64,000 bases of DNA from Acidocella sp. (GCF_027352905.1 NZ_DAIEIF010000043.1:46188-110187), one strand, 5' to 3'. Numbered from the stretch's first letter, positions 35,208 through 46,500 are shown. Notes: generated by a model from the letters alone, not told the origin. A program made the numbers and translations.

Positions 35208-35371
35208 GGGCGGATTCCTCTGGCGGCGGAATGGACGGATAGGACAGGCTATGGTTTAAGCCCGGCAAGACCGGCATGGTCTAGTTGAACGCCGTCCGCG
35301 GTCAACCAGGCCGGATACCGGTCGTGAAGATAATTCACCAGCGGCAACAACAGCAGAGAAAGGTTCTGCCC

Positions 35372-38056
35372 ATGACTGCGATCGGCCATGACAGCCTGGC
35401 AACCCGGAAAACCCTGACCGTCGACGGCAAGTCCTATGAGTATTTCTCGCTGCCGGCGGCGGCGGAAAAGCTGGGCGACATTTCCAAATTGCCCAAAACG
35501 CTGAAGGTGCTGCTGGAGAACGTGCTGCGCTTCGAGAATGGCGGCAGCTACACGGTGGATGACGCCAAGGCCATCGTCGCCTGGCAGGAGAAAGCCAGCT
35601 CCACCAAGGAAGTCCCCTTCAAGCCCGCCCGCATCCTGATGCAGGATTTCACCGGCGTGCCGGCGGTGGTCGACCTTGCCGCCATGCGCGATGGCATCAT
35701 CCAGCTGGGCGCGGCGCCGGAGAAGGTCAACCCGCTGATCCCGGTGGATCTCGTCATCGACCACTCGGTGATGGTGGATTATTACGGCACCAAGGATGCG
35801 TTGCGGAAAAACATCGAGCTGGAATTCGAGCGCAATGCCGAGCGCTACCGCTTTCTACGCTGGGGGCAGAAAGCCTTTCATAATTTCCGCGTCGTGCCGC
35901 CCGGCACCGGCATCTGCCACCAGGTCAATCTCGAATATCTCGCCCAGGTCGCCTGGACCTCGGAAAATAACGGCAAGACCTTCGTCTATCCCGACACGCT
36001 CTATGGCACCGATTCCCACACGACCATGGTCAACGGTCTCGGCGTGCTGGGCTGGGGCGTGGGCGGCATCGAGGCCGAGGCCGCCATGCTCGGCCAGCCC
36101 ATCGCCATGCTGATCCCCGATGTCGTCGGCTTCAAGCTGACCGGCAAGCTCTCCGAGGGCGTGACCGCCACCGATCTCGTGCTGACCGTGACCCAGATGC
36201 TGCGCGCCAAGAAGGTGGTGGGCAAGTTTGTCGAGTTCTACGGCCCCGGCATGGCCGAGATGGCGCTGGCCGACCGCGCCACCATCGGCAACATGGCCCC
36301 TGAATATGGCGCGACCTGCGGCTTTTTCCCCGTGGATAATGTAACCCTCGATTATCTGCGCCTCTCGGGGCGCGATGAGCACCGGATCAAGCTCATCGAG
36401 GCCTATGCCAAGGCCCAGGGACTCTGGCGCACCGATGAGGAGCCGCTTTTCTCCGATACGCTGGAGCTCGATCTTTCCACCGTGCAGCCCTCTCTCGCCG
36501 GGCCGAAACGCCCGCAGGACCGCGTCCTGCTGAAGGATGCCGCCGCCTCTTTCAAGGCCGAGCTGACCAAGGGACTGGGCGTGCCGCCCGAGGCGGTGAA
36601 CATCAGGGCGAAGGTGGAAGGCAGCAATTATGAACTGACGCATGGCGATGTGGTCATCGCGGCCATCACCTCCTGCACCAATACCTCCAACCCCAACGTG
36701 CTGGTCGCGGCCGGGCTGGTGGCGCGCAAGGCCCGCGCCCTCGGCCTGCATCCGAAGCCCTGGGTGAAAACCTCGCTCGCCCCCGGCTCGCAGGTGGTGA
36801 CCGAATATCTCGACAAATCCGGCCTCACCGGTGATCTCGACGCCATGGGATTCGAGACGGTCGGCTATGGCTGCACGACCTGTATCGGCAATTCCGGGCC
36901 GCTGGCCGAGCCGATCGCGGACGCCATCGAGACCAACAAGCTGGTGGCGGTTTCCGTGCTCTCCGGCAACCGCAACTTCGAGGGGCGGGTGCATCCCAAT
37001 GTGCGGGCCAATTATCTCGCCTCGCCGCCGCTGGTGGTGGCCTATTCGCTGCTCGGCAATATGCGCGAGGATATCGCCACCGCGCAGATCGGCACCTCTC
37101 AGGATGGCAAGCCGGTCTATCTCAAGGATATCTGGCCGACGAACAAGGAGATTCACGACATCGTCAATTCCGTGGTGACGCGGGAGATGTTCGTGGAGCG
37201 CTATTCCGATGTGTTCAAGGGTCCCAGGCAGTGGCAGGAGATTCAGATTTCCGGCGGCACCGACACCTATTCCTGGCCGCCTTCCACCTATGTGAAAAAC
37301 CCGCCTTATTTCGAGGGCATCACGCCGGAGCCGCGGCCGGTCACCGATATCAAGGGCGCCCGCATCCTGGCGTTGCTGGGCGATTCCATTACCACCGACC
37401 ATATTTCCCCGGCCGGGACCATCAAGAAATCCTCCCCCGCCGGCATCTACCTTTCCGAGCACCAGGTGGCGGAGAAGGATTTCAACTCCTACGGCTCCCG
37501 CCGCGGCAATGACGAGGTGATGGTGCGCGGCACCTTCGCCAATATCCGCATCAAGAATGAGATGATGGGCGGGGTCGAGGGCGGTTACACCAAGCATTAT
37601 CCGGGCGGCGAGGAGCTTTCCATCTACGACGCCGCGATGAAATACAAGAAGGAGGGCGTGCCGTTGGTGGTGGTGGCCGGGCAGGAATACGGTACCGGCT
37701 CCTCCCGCGACTGGGCGGCCAAGGGCACCATGCTCTTGGGGGTGAAGGCGGTGATCGCCGAGAGCTTCGAGCGCATCCACCGCTCCAACCTCGTGGGCAT
37801 GGGCGTGCTGCCGCTCCTCTTCAAAAACGGCCAGACCCGTAAGACGCTGGGACTGACCGGCGAGGAGATGTTCGACATTCTCGGTCTCGAGAGGCTCTCC
37901 CCGCGCATGGACATCAAGGCGGTCATTACCCGGCCGGACGGCAAAAAGGAGGAGATCGAACTGCTCTGCCGTGTGGATACCGCCGATGAGGTGAACTACT
38001 ACAAGCATGGCGGTATTTTGCATTATGTGCTGCGCAGCATGGCCAAGGCCGCTTGA
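35372..38056 (+). CDS. acnA: Aconitate hydratase A
   Basis: An 894-residue aconitase/IRP1-type enzyme that converts citrate to isocitrate. The [4Fe-4S] ligands fall at Cys435 in 'SCTNTSNP' and at Cys501 and Cys504 in '[13 protein letters not shown]', the same positions as in E. coli AcnA. Swivelling-domain motifs '[15 protein letters not shown]', '[11 protein letters not shown]' and '[16 protein letters not shown]' are present. ATG 35372 follows GAAAGG by about 9 nt and gives the usual '[21 protein letters not shown]' start. It is divergent from ccmAB, an arrangement common in alphaproteobacteria, and is closed by a strong terminator. Confidence 0.97.
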   Translation: MTAIGHDSLATRKTLTVDGKSYEYFSLPAAAEKLGDISKLPKTLKVLLENVLRFENGGSYTVDDAKAIVAWQEKASSTKEVPFKPARILMQDFTGVPAVVDLAAMRDGIIQLGAAPEKVNPLIPVDLVIDHSVMVDYYGTKDALRKNIELEFERNAERYRFLRWGQKAFHNFRVVPPGTGICHQVNLEYLAQVAWTSENNGKTFVYPDTLYGTDSHTTMVNGLGVLGWGVGGIEAEAAMLGQPIAMLIPDVVGFKLTGKLSEGVTATDLVLTVTQMLRAKKVVGKFVEFYGPGMAEMALADRATIGNMAPEYGATCGFFPVDNVTLDYLRLSGRDEHRIKLIEAYAKAQGLWRTDEEPLFSDTLELDLSTVQPSLAGPKRPQDRVLLKDAAASFKAELTKGLGVPPEAVNIRAKVEGSNYELTHGDVVIAAITSCTNTSNPNVLVAAGLVARKARALGLHPKPWVKTSLAPGSQVVTEYLDKSGLTGDLDAMGFETVGYGCTTCIGNSGPLAEPIADAIETNKLVAVSVLSGNRNFEGRVHPNVRANYLASPPLVVAYSLLGNMREDIATAQIGTSQDGKPVYLKDIWPTNKEIHDIVNSVVTREMFVERYSDVFKGPRQWQEIQISGGTDTYSWPPSTYVKNPPYFEGITPEPRPVTDIKGARILALLGDSITTDHISPAGTIKKSSPAGIYLSEHQVAEKDFNSYGSRRGNDEVMVRGTFANIRIKNEMMGGVEGGYTKHYPGGEELSIYDAAMKYKKEGVPLVVVAGQEYGTGSSRDWAAKGTMLLGVKAVIAESFERIHRSNLVGMGVLPLLFKNGQTRKTLGLTGEEMFDILGLERLSPRMDIKAVITRPDGKKEEIELLCRVDTADEVNYYKHGGILHYVLRSMAKAA

Positions 38057-38098
38057 TGGCAATTAAAGGCTAGGGAGGATTTGCGCTCCCTCCCTCTC

Positions 38099-38130
38099 AA
38101 ACGGCCCTCGATATGAGGGCCGTTTTTTTT
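38099..38130 (+). terminator. Rho-independent terminator of acnA
   Basis: A perfect 10-bp stem AACGGCCCTC/GAGGGCCGTT (38100-38109 and 38115-38124) with loop GATAT is followed by an eight-T run (38123-38130), 43 bp after the acnA stop. This is the clearest terminator in the window. Confidence 0.93.
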
Positions 38131-38224
38131 GGCCCTGTTGTGCTAAGCTTTCATCAAACGGTCATTCGCTTTTGCCCCCAGGCTCTGGAACAGCCCTGGA
38201 AAGCAGTAGCCAGGAGTCGCGCAG

Positions 38225-38977
38225 ATGCGGATCAGTTTCGTCGTTCCCGCCTATAACGAGCAGGCGCTGATCGCCCCCTCGCTCATCGCGATCCGCGACG
38301 AGATCGCGCGGGTTGGATTGAAACTGGGCGAGGAGGCGGAGATCATCGTCGTCAACAATGCCAGCACGGACGACACGCGCGCGGCGGCGTTGGCGGTGGC
38401 GGGCGTGCGGGTGGTGGACGAGCCCCGCAAGGGCCTCGTCCAGGCGCGCTGGACCGGTTTTGAGAGTGCAACCGGCGAGTTGATCGCCAATATCGACGCC
38501 GACACGGTGATTCCGCCCGGCTGGCTGGACGAGGTGCTGCGCCAATTCGCGCGCTCGGACGCGCTGGTGGGTCTCTCCGGGCCGTATGTGTATTACGGCG
38601 TGCCCCGCAAGGTGAACTGGGTGGCGGCGGCCTATTACCGGCTGGCCTGGCTTGCCTACGCCTTCAATCATTACATTCTCAATATCGGCGCCATGCTCCA
38701 GGGCGGAAATTTCGTCGTCAAACGCGCGGCGATGCTGAAACTCGGCAACCCGGATCTGCGGTTTTCTTTTTACGGAGAAGATACGGATATGGCCAACCGC
38801 CTCGCCAAAGTGGGGACAGTGAAGTTCACCTTCCGCCTGCCCGCGCGCTCCTCCGGCCGCAGGCTGGTGGGGGAGGGCGTGTTCACCATCGGGTTACGCT
38901 ACACGATGAATTTTTTCTGGGCGACCTTCCGCAAAAAACCCTTCACCGAGGAATGGCAGGATATCAGGGAGGCGTGA
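38225..38977 (+). CDS. Family 2 glycosyltransferase
   Basis: A 250-residue GT-A fold enzyme: 'ISFVVPAYNEQALIAPSL' opens it, 'IIVVNNASTDDTR' follows, 'ANIDADTVIPPGWLD' holds the DXD motif (DAD), and 'FYGEDTDMANRLAKVG' is the ED acceptor motif. A hydrophobic stretch near residues 135-160 may be a membrane-associated segment. ATG 38225 is preceded by CAGGAG. It follows the acnA terminator and is tail-to-tail (14-bp overlap) with the next glycosyltransferase. Sugar and acceptor are unknown; location beside the rhamnose cluster suggests surface polysaccharide. Confidence 0.91.
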   Translation: MRISFVVPAYNEQALIAPSLIAIRDEIARVGLKLGEEAEIIVVNNASTDDTRAAALAVAGVRVVDEPRKGLVQARWTGFESATGELIANIDADTVIPPGWLDEVLRQFARSDALVGLSGPYVYYGVPRKVNWVAAAYYRLAWLAYAFNHYILNIGAMLQGGNFVVKRAAMLKLGNPDLRFSFYGEDTDMANRLAKVGTVKFTFRLPARSSGRRLVGEGVFTIGLRYTMNFFWATFRKKPFTEEWQDIREA

Positions 38978-40073
38978 CGCCCGGCACGCTTGGCGCCTGG
39001 CGCCGGGCGGGCGCCGGCTTGGACGAGGCTGCGGCGGGCTGGGATGATGGAAGAAACCGCTGGTTGGTGAGGAACCAGCACCGGAAGAGGAGATTTTCCA
39101 GTGCGGTGCGGCGCTTAAAATGCGGGCAGCGCAGCGCGCGCAGCCGGGCCGCCAGGGTGCCGCCCAGCCCCTGGCGGATGAGCGCCAGATCCCGCCGCGT
39201 CTCAGGGCTGAGCCGGGCGGAGAGAGCATGCAGCGCATCGGCATGGCGACGCATCATCGTTATGTACACGGCCGGACCGCGCCGCAATGCCGCCAGCGCC
39301 CGGCCCAGCCCCGGCTGCGCCCGCCCGATGAGATTGCCTTTGTGCAACCGGTAGAGGAGTTGGGGCCGGTCATCGAACATCACTTGGCCGCCAAAGGCGG
39401 AGACGACGATATAACTCCACCAATCATGCACCGCGCCCTCCGGCTCCCTGGCGGTGGCGACCAGCGCCGCCGCCGCCGCGTTCATCACCACTGTGTTGCC
39501 ATTGGCGATGTTCTGGGTAAGGCAGGCGGGAAAGCCTGGCGTGCCGGCATAGGACGCGGATAACACCGCGCCGCGTAGCTCCGCGTCCACCCGGTACTGG
39601 CGGGCGCAATAGAGCGCCGGCGCCTCCCCCGCCAGGGCGAGACGCGCCAGCGCGCAATGCAGCTTGTCCGGCAGCCAGACATCATCCTGATCCGCGAAGG
39701 CGATGATCTGGCCGGCGGCCGTTTCCCGCAATAAAGAGAGGAAGCTGGCCGCCGCGCCAAGATGATGGCCGGAGGAAGGGGATTCCACACAACGCTCCGG
39801 GCCGATCTGCGCCGCGAAATCCCGCATGATGCGCAAGGTGCCGTCGGACGAGCCGTCGTCACGCCAATGCAGCACCCAGTTGGTATGGGTCTGGCCGCGC
39901 AGGCTGTGCAATTGGGCGGGAAGGAACGCCTCGCCGTTGAACGTGGAAAGGAGAATGGCGACAGCGGCGCCGGAATTTTCCGCCAAATGAAACGCGGAGG
40001 GTGATGCCGGACCGCTCATCAAGCCGGGGCTCTCTCTTTGGTTGCCGGAGGCGCGAGGGTGATCACGCCTCAT
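38964..40073 (-). CDS. Family 2 glycosyltransferase (rhamnosyltransferase-like)
   Basis: A GT2 enzyme of 369 residues (351 if it starts at ATG 40019). 'VAILLSTFNGEAFLPAQLHSLRGQTHTNWVLHWRDDGSSDGT' is the donor-binding N-terminus, and 'IIAFADQDDVWLPDKL' carries the DQDD motif typical of rhamnosyltransferase-like GT2 proteins. The long C-terminal part with 'HDWWSYIVVSAFGG' is also typical. It lies downstream of rfbBACD on the same strand, behind a probable terminator, so it may be the transferase using dTDP-rhamnose; that is inference. Neither candidate start has a good Shine-Dalgarno. A Pro/Ala/Ser-rich tail ends the protein. Confidence 0.9.
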   Translation of the reverse strand: MRRDHPRASGNQRESPGLMSGPASPSAFHLAENSGAAVAILLSTFNGEAFLPAQLHSLRGQTHTNWVLHWRDDGSSDGTLRIMRDFAAQIGPERCVESPSSGHHLGAAASFLSLLRETAAGQIIAFADQDDVWLPDKLHCALARLALAGEAPALYCARQYRVDAELRGAVLSASYAGTPGFPACLTQNIANGNTVVMNAAAAALVATAREPEGAVHDWWSYIVVSAFGGQVMFDDRPQLLYRLHKGNLIGRAQPGLGRALAALRRGPAVYITMMRRHADALHALSARLSPETRRDLALIRQGLGGTLAARLRALRCPHFKRRTALENLLFRCWFLTNQRFLPSSQPAAASSKPAPARRQAPSVPGVTPP

Positions 40074-40107
40074 GTTACGAGGTGCGGGCTGAAGGTTGAG
40101 ATATTAT

Positions 40108-40128
40108 AAAAAACCAGCAAAGTCTGGC
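40108..40128 (-). terminator. Probable terminator of the rfb operon
   Basis: On the minus strand CCAG-ACTTTG-CTGG is followed directly by six T residues, 24 bp past the rfbD stop and in AT-rich DNA. The stem is only 4 bp (5 with a G-T pair), so it is weaker than the acnA terminator but rightly placed. Confidence 0.5.
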
Positions 40129-40151
40129 AACGGTTTTACGGTTTTGTAATC

Positions 40152-41039
40152 TCATCCCTCTTGGGCCAGCAGCGCCGTGACTATGCTGGGAAGCGTCTGC
40201 CGCCATTCCGGCAGGGTGACACCGAAGATTTCGGCCAGTTTACCGCAATCCAGGCGGGAATCCGGGGGGCGGCGGGTGGGTGTTGGCCAATCGGCGGTGG
40301 CGATGGGATGCACCGGTGGGGGCTGATAGCCGTGGCGCGCCGCCTCAGTGAAGATGGCGCTGGCGAAACCATGCCAGGTGGTCTCTCCCTGGCTGGTGGC
40401 GTGGAAAATGCCCCGATATTCGGGCCGCCAGCCGGTGGCGGCGAGCCGGGCGGCGATGGCGAGGATGGCATCGGCGAGATCCGCCGCCGCCGTGGGAGTG
40501 CCGCGCTGATCCGCGACCACCCGCAATTCCGGCGCCCGCCGCCCGGCGGCCAGCATGGTGCGGGCGAAATTCTTGCCATGGGCCGAATAGACCCAGGCGG
40601 TGCGCAAGATGATGGCGCGGGCGCTGGTAGCGAGAATCGCCTCCTCGCCGTCGCGCTTGGTGGCGCCATAAACCCCGGTGGGGCAGGTGGGGTCGGATTC
40701 CAGATAGGGCGCGCCCTTGGTCCCGTCGAATACGTAATCCGTGGAAACATGGATGAAGGGAGTGGAAGCCGCGGCGCAGAGCTGAGCCAAGGCGAGCGGG
40801 CCGGTATGGTTGCCCGCGCGCGCCGCCTCCTGGTCGGTCTCGGCCTTATCCACCGCCGTGTAGGCGGCGGCGTTGATGACGAGGCTGGGGGCGGCGGCGG
40901 CGAAGGCCGAGGTGATGGTCTCGGGTTTGCGAAAGTCGAATTGCGGCCGGGCGAGCGCGATGAAGGCGGCTCCTTGGCCCGCGAGCCGGCGGCTGAGGGC
41001 GTCGCCCAACTGGCCGGTGGCGCCGGTGACGAGAATCAT
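40152..41039 (-). CDS. rfbD: dTDP-4-dehydrorhamnose reductase
   Basis: A 295-residue SDR-type reductase, the last step to dTDP-L-rhamnose (RmlD). 'MILVTGATGQLGDALSRRL' is the Rossmann motif, 'VINAAAYTAVDKAETD' is diagnostic of the family, 'STDYVFDGTKGAPY' precedes the 'YGATKRDGE' Tyr-X3-Lys pair, and 'RTAWVYSAHGKNFARTML' follows. It begins inside the rfbC stop (ATGA, 41036-41039). The operon order on the minus strand is rfbB-rfbA-rfbC-rfbD. Confidence 0.96.
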   Translation of the reverse strand: MILVTGATGQLGDALSRRLAGQGAAFIALARPQFDFRKPETITSAFAAAAPSLVINAAAYTAVDKAETDQEAARAGNHTGPLALAQLCAAASTPFIHVSTDYVFDGTKGAPYLESDPTCPTGVYGATKRDGEEAILATSARAIILRTAWVYSAHGKNFARTMLAAGRRAPELRVVADQRGTPTAAADLADAILAIAARLAATGWRPEYRGIFHATSQGETTWHGFASAIFTEAARHGYQPPPVHPIATADWPTPTRRPPDSRLDCGKLAEIFGVTLPEWRQTLPSIVTALLAQEG

Positions 41040-41596
41040 GGGTAGGTGAACCAGGCTTCGCCGGGGTCGAAGAGCGGGGCGGCGGCATCCTTCTCTGAAA
41101 GCACCGCCTCACCCGGCGCCACCGGCCAGGGCAGGGCCAGGGTGGGGTCATCCCAGCGCACCGCCCGCTCACACTCGCGGGCATAATCGCCGGTGACTTT
41201 GTAAATGACCTCGGTATCAGGGAGGAGCGTGCAGAATCCGTGCAGGAACCCGCCGGGAATCCAGAGCTGCGCCCAGTTCTCGGCGGAAAGTTCCGCGGCC
41301 ACCCACTGGCCGAATGTCGGAGACCCCTGGCGGATATCCACCGCCACATCCCAGATGGCGCCGCGAATGACGCGCACCAGCTTGCCCTGGATATGCGGCG
41401 CGATTTGGCAATGCAGGCCGCGAATCGTGCCCTTCTGGGCCGAGAGGCTGTGATTATCCTGAACGAAATGCTCGTCGAAGCCCAGCGGCCTGAGCTTGGC
41501 CGCGCTCCAGCTTTCCGAGAAGAAGCCGCGGCTATCCCCGTATTTCGGCGGGGTGATCAGCTTGACCTCGGGGATGGCGAGGGAGTCGAGCTTCAT
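41036..41596 (-). CDS. rfbC: dTDP-4-dehydrorhamnose 3,5-epimerase
   Basis: A 186-residue RmlC cupin that epimerises C3 and C5 of dTDP-4-keto-6-deoxyglucose. 'GDSRGFFSESW', 'QDNHSLSAQKGTIRGLHCQ' (catalytic His in RGLH), 'GAIWDVAVDIRQGSPTFGQW' and 'IPGGFLHGFCTL' match the family. ATG 41596 overlaps the rfbA stop by one base (TGATG) and rfbC ends within the rfbD start, so the genes are tightly coupled; the longer upstream frame is a shadow. Confidence 0.96.
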   Translation of the reverse strand: MKLDSLAIPEVKLITPPKYGDSRGFFSESWSAAKLRPLGFDEHFVQDNHSLSAQKGTIRGLHCQIAPHIQGKLVRVIRGAIWDVAVDIRQGSPTFGQWVAAELSAENWAQLWIPGGFLHGFCTLLPDTEVIYKVTGDYARECERAVRWDDPTLALPWPVAPGEAVLSEKDAAAPLFDPGEAWFTYP

Positions 41597-42477
41597 CAGT
41601 GGTGCACCCCATCGGCGATATTGCAAAGGATCCGCCCCAGCTCCGTCTTGGCGATGAGCCGGGCGCGGGCGCGCAGCTGATCGGCCTCGATGAAGCCCAT
41701 GCGGAAGGCGACCTCCTCGGGGCAGCCGACCAGATTGCCCTGCCGGTCCTGGATGGTCTGCACGAAGGTGGCGGCCTGGAGCAGCGAATCCGGCGTGCCG
41801 GCATCGAGCCAGGCGGTGCCGCGCCCCAGCCGCTCCACCTTCAGCGTGCCCTCATGCAGATACATGTTGTTGAGGTCGGTGATCTCGAGTTCGCCTCGCG
41901 CCGAGGGCTTCACCCGCCGGGCGAATTCAGTCACCCGCGCATCGTAGAAATAGAGCCCGGTGACGGCCCAATGGGAGCGCGGGTTTTCAGGTTTCTCGAC
42001 GATATCCAGCACCTTGCCATCGGCGTCGAAGGAGACGACACCGTAGCGTTCCGGGTCGCGCACCTGATAGGCGAAGACGGTGGCACCCTCAGGCCGCGCT
42101 CCGGCGGCGCGCAGCAGGGTGGAAAGATGATCGCCATGGATGAGATTGTCGCCGAGAGCAAGGGCGCAGGCCTCACCGTCGATCCATTCCTCGCCGATGA
42201 GGAAGGCCTGGGCGAGCCCGTCCGGGCTCGGCTGCTCGGCATAGGTGATGCGGATGCCCAGATGCGCGCCATCATGAAACAGGCGCTGAAATTGTGGCAG
42301 ATCCTGTGGGGTCGAAATGATCAGCACCTCGCGGATGCCCGCCAGCATCAGCGTGCAGAGCGGGTAATAAATCATCGGCTTGTCAAAGACGGGGAGAAGC
42401 TGCTTGGAGGTGGCCTGGGTGATGGGATGCAGCCTTGTGCCGGAACCGCCGGCGAGGATGATGCCCTTGCGGATCAC
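41596..42477 (-). CDS. rfbA: Glucose-1-phosphate thymidylyltransferase
   Basis: A 293-residue RmlA enzyme making dTDP-glucose from dTTP and glucose 1-phosphate. The N-terminal '[37 protein letters not shown]' is a textbook nucleotidyltransferase signature; '[11 protein letters not shown]', '[21 protein letters not shown]' and '[15 protein letters not shown]' follow. The GTG at 42477 is preferred because it overlaps the rfbB stop (GTGA, 42474-42477) and starts right at the conserved domain. Confidence 0.96.
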   Translation of the reverse strand: MIRKGIILAGGSGTRLHPITQATSKQLLPVFDKPMIYYPLCTLMLAGIREVLIISTPQDLPQFQRLFHDGAHLGIRITYAEQPSPDGLAQAFLIGEEWIDGEACALALGDNLIHGDHLSTLLRAAGARPEGATVFAYQVRDPERYGVVSFDADGKVLDIVEKPENPRSHWAVTGLYFYDARVTEFARRVKPSARGELEITDLNNMYLHEGTLKVERLGRGTAWLDAGTPDSLLQAATFVQTIQDRQGNLVGCPEEVAFRMGFIEADQLRARARLIAKTELGRILCNIADGVHH

Positions 42478-43526
42478 GCCGCCGCTCCCAGGCGCTGGCC
42501 CGCGTACCGGCGGGCGCGGATGGCCTCCCACCAGGGGCGATGGTCGAGATACCAGCCGATGGTTTCCGCCAGCCCGCGCTCGAAATCATGAGCCGCCTTC
42601 CAGGCCAGGGCGCCCTCGGCCCCGGAGGGGTCGATCTCATAGCGGTGGTCATGGCCCGGACGGTCCGCCACATAGGTGATGAGCCGCTCGCGCGCTCCCT
42701 CCGGGCTGGGCAGGCGCTGGTCGACCAGCGCGCAGATCGCCCGCACCACCTCGATATTGCGGCGGGGCTGGCGGGCGCCGATGCAATAGGTGGCGCCGGG
42801 CGCGCCCTCCGCCACCACTTTCAGCAGCGCCTCGGCATGGTCGTCCACGTACAGCCAATCGCGGGTGTTGCGCCCGTCGCCATAAACCGGCAACGGTTTT
42901 TCCTCGATGGCGTTGATCAGCATCAGCGGGATCAGCTTCTCCGGAAACTGCCATTTTCCGTAATTATTGGTGGTGTTGGAGACGATGACCGGCAGGCCGT
43001 AAGTGTGCATCCAGGCGCGGGCGAGATGGTCCGAGGCGGCCTTGGAGGCGGAATAGGGGCTGCGCGGGTCGTAGGGCGTATGCTGGTCGAAGGGTGGGTC
43101 ATCATCCGCCAGCGCGCCGAACACCTCATCGGTGGAAATGTGATGGAAACGGAACCGCTCCTTTTTTTCGCCGGAGAGGGTGGCGAAATACTCCCGCGCC
43201 GCCTCCAGCATGATGAAGGTGCCGGTGACATTGGTATGAACGAAGGCGGCGGGACCGTCGATCGAGCGGTCGACATGGCTCTCGGCGGCGAGATGCATCA
43301 CCGCGTCAGGCTGATGCTGGGAGAAGGCGGCGCGCATGGCGGGCAGATCGCAGATATCCGCCTTGATGAGCGTATGATGGGGGTGGTGCAGCGCCTCCTC
43401 CAAGGCGTCCTCCGAGGCGGCATAGGTCATCTTATCGAGATTGATGATCTCGTGCCCGTCGCGGATCGCCCGCCTGACCACGGCGGAGCCGATGAAACCG
43501 CAGCCGCCGGTAAGGAATATCCGCAT
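42474..43526 (-). CDS. rfbB: dTDP-glucose 4,6-dehydratase
   Basis: A 350-residue extended SDR (RmlB) that converts dTDP-glucose to dTDP-4-keto-6-deoxyglucose. '[18 protein letters not shown]' is the NAD-binding motif, '[15 protein letters not shown]' and 'STDEVFGAL' carry active-site residues, '[11 protein letters not shown]' is the Tyr-X3-Lys catalytic pair, and '[14 protein letters not shown]' matches the family's '[14 protein letters not shown]' with a Lys-Trp change. It is first in the rfbBACD operon, 38 bp downstream of the giant glycosyltransferase gene, likely all one transcript. Confidence 0.96.
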   Translation of the reverse strand: MRIFLTGGCGFIGSAVVRRAIRDGHEIINLDKMTYAASEDALEEALHHPHHTLIKADICDLPAMRAAFSQHQPDAVMHLAAESHVDRSIDGPAAFVHTNVTGTFIMLEAAREYFATLSGEKKERFRFHHISTDEVFGALADDDPPFDQHTPYDPRSPYSASKAASDHLARAWMHTYGLPVIVSNTTNNYGKWQFPEKLIPLMLINAIEEKPLPVYGDGRNTRDWLYVDDHAEALLKVVAEGAPGATYCIGARQPRRNIEVVRAICALVDQRLPSPEGARERLITYVADRPGHDHRYEIDPSGAEGALAWKAAHDFERGLAETIGWYLDHRPWWEAIRARRYAGQRLGAAA

Positions 43527-43564
43527 ACGTGCTCCGCTCGCCAGTTCGATCCGGGCTAGTAAAA

Positions 43565-46500
43565 TCAGACCTTTCGGCGTCTGGCAACCGGAGCGGCGGG
43601 TTTATTTTTTGCGCGTGCGAACTGGGCCTTGAGTTCGGCGCGATAGGCCCGCTGGGCAGCCTGTGCCGCTTCGTCCAACCCCAGCGCGGTGGCGGCGATT
43701 GCGTGCAGCCGGGCGATTTCCGCCAAATGCGCCGCCGGGTCCAGCCGCGCCGTCACCCCCGCCTCATGCCGCCGATGGGTGTTGAGCGGCGCCGCCTCGT
43801 AAGCCACCCGGCCCTCCTGGCCAGTAAGCGCCGCCAGATAGAGCCGCCAATCCCCGGCGAGCTTCCACTCTTCCAGATCCGGCACCCCGGCGAGGGCTTT
43901 GAGCAGCGCCTCCCGCCGCCAGAGCACGGCGCTGACATTGGGGATGAGGTTGCGCACGGCCAGGAATTTTTCTGCGAAGGCGAAGGCTTCCCAACTGGCC
44001 GAGGCCGCGAGATCACGGATACCGGATTGAAAATAATAACTTTGGTAGCTGGGCATAAGCTCGCGCCCCGCCGCATCCACCGCGCGGCTGTCGGAAAAGG
44101 CGCAGAGCGCGTCTCCCGCCCGCTCCATCGCCTCGACCAGACGGGCCAGCAAGGTGGGATGGGCGGCGTCATCCGCCTCGCACAGCCAGATATAATCGCC
44201 CCGCGCCGCCATCGCCGCGCGCCGCCATTGGGCGAAGACCGAGCCGGAATTGCGCCGGTTGGCGAGGATTTTCACCTCCCGCTCCGCCCGCGCCGCCACG
44301 GCCTCCGCGGTGGCGAGGCTGTCATCGGTGGAGGCGTCGTCCAACAGGATGATTTCCTGAATGGGGTAGGTCTGGGCGAAGATGCTTTCCAGCCGCTCCG
44401 GCAGATGAGCCGCGTAATTGAAATTGAGCACGACGGCGCTGATCCGGCATAGACCCGGCGCGGCCAGGCGCAGCAACTCATCCACATAGACGGCGAAATC
44501 GAACCGGCGCTCGGCCACATGCATCAGGCGCGGACGCAGGGCTTTCAGCTGGTCATGGTCGAGCAGCGCTTCCAGCCCGGCCTGGTAATCATCGAGATCG
44601 CCAGGACGCGCGACATAGCCACCACCCACCGCACCCAGCAATTCCGGCACGCCGCCGCTTTCACCGAAGGCGGTGCAAGGCATGCCGCAGGCCAGCGCCT
44701 CCATTACCACCGTCGGCATCGGGTCCTCGCGCGAGGTGAGGGCCAGCACATCGGCGGCGGAAAAATACCCCCCCACCTGCTCGGTGAAGGGGATATGGGT
44801 GAAGCGGCCGGCGCGGGCGAGGGCCGCCATCTCCGGTTCGAGATAGGTTTTCAGCTTGGATTCGATATCCCCCGCCCAGAGGAAATGCACATCGGCGCGG
44901 CGCGCGCCCAGCCGGCGGGCGAGTTGAAGAAACAGGTCGAACCCCTTCCGGATATGGCCGAACCCGGCGCCCAGGATGAAAAAATCCGAATCCGCCAAGC
45001 CCAGCCCGGCGCGGATGCGGGCGCGGGCCAGCGGATCGAAGCCGATGCGCTGGTAATTGCCCTGGGGCAGCACGGTCTCGTTGCCGCCATCCAGCCCCAC
45101 GGCGGCCCGGAATTTGTCCGCCGCATAGGCCGAGGAGAAGATCAGCCGTCGCGCCGCCGCGCCGCCCAGCCGCGCCTGGATTTCGAGATTATATTCCTTC
45201 AGCAATTGCGGCAGCTCATGGATCAGCAGCACGGATTCGATATTACGCGCCTCCGCCCATGGGACCACCCGCGCCGAGGCGGCGGAATTGACGATGGCGT
45301 GGCGGATGCCCATCATCCGGTACTGGTTGATATGATGGCCGATGAGGGTTTTGTCATAGGCGACGGTGACATCCGCCACCTCATAATAACGCCCAAGCAA
45401 CGGCCCCACCCCCAGCAGGAGCAGGTGGATTTTGATACCCCATTGGCGCTTGAGCTGGCGGGCGATGTGGAGCAGCAAAAGCTGGGCGCCATGGGCCTGG
45501 GCGTCGTGCCCCACCAGCAATATCCCGGCGGTGAGGTCGCCCGCCTCACGCTCGCACACCGCCCGCGCCGTGGCGTTGAGAAAGGCCGCGCCGGCATGAA
45601 CGTCCGGCTCAAGGAAGGCGCCCTCCGCCCATTCGTTCCAGGCGTTCACGCAGATGAGCTTCTGGCCATAGAAAGGATGGTCGGCGGTATAAGCGATGAG
45701 CCGCTCCAGCCATGCCTGGTACTTGGCCGGGGTGACGTTGTGCAAGGCGAGTCCCCTGCCCTCGCGGCGGGGATCATTGTCCCAGCCCGGCACGATGGTC
45801 TTGATCAACGGATAGTCCGGCACCGGCAGGGCGAGTGACGTCTCCGCCAGGGTCTGATAATCATGCACCGTTGCCGAGAAATCCGGGTCGAGCAGGTCGA
45901 GCGTGTCGTTGATGCGGGACGTGGCCTGGCTCAGCTTATGGGGGGGAAATTCGACCGCGCCATCCAGGCCGTAAGGCGTGGGATCGTAATCATCGCCCAT
46001 GCTCTGGGCCATGACCAAGAGCGGCCGCTCGCCATGGTTACGCTCGAACAAAATTCGCCATTTGCGGATGCGCGCCAGCGCGTCCGGGATCAGCCCGGCG
46101 CGGTAGATCATCAAAAGCGGCCGGGTCTCGATACGGATATAGCGCGGATCGGCGAAGAGCCGGGCGAAGCTCGCCAGCAGCGCCTCGTCGTCCTCCTCCC
46201 GGTATTCCTGGGCGATGAGCACCTCCCGCTCCATCCCGTCCCAGCGGCGGGTCCAGTTCTCATTGGCCCACATCGCGCAGAAGGAGATATCCAAAGAGGA
46301 ATCCGCCAGGAATTGCTCCAGCGGCTTTTCCAGCAGCCGGTGGCGGTTGAACCAATAATAATAGAAGACGAAGCCTGAGAGGCCCGCCGCCTTGGCCATC
46401 TCCACCTGGCGGCGCAAAGTGGTGGGATCGTCCAGCGAATAATGGCCGAGATCGCGCGGGATGCGCGGCTGCACATGGCCGACGAAACGCGGCATGGCGC

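Noticed and set aside
35208..35371. GTTGA-N13-TCAAC dyad in the ccmA/acnA gap as an operator
   Set aside because: Only five bases per arm with a long spacer, and no regulator in the window to pair it with; too weak to list as a site.
35855..38062. 735-codon minus-strand open frame opposite acnA
   Set aside because: It mirrors aconitase codon for codon, is His/Gly/Leu-rich with no family motif, and is the normal antisense by-product of high-GC third codon positions.
44519..45838. 439-codon plus-strand frame opposite the giant glycosyltransferase
   Set aside because: Antisense shadow; the minus-strand protein shows clear GT4 and WbsX motifs over the same bases.
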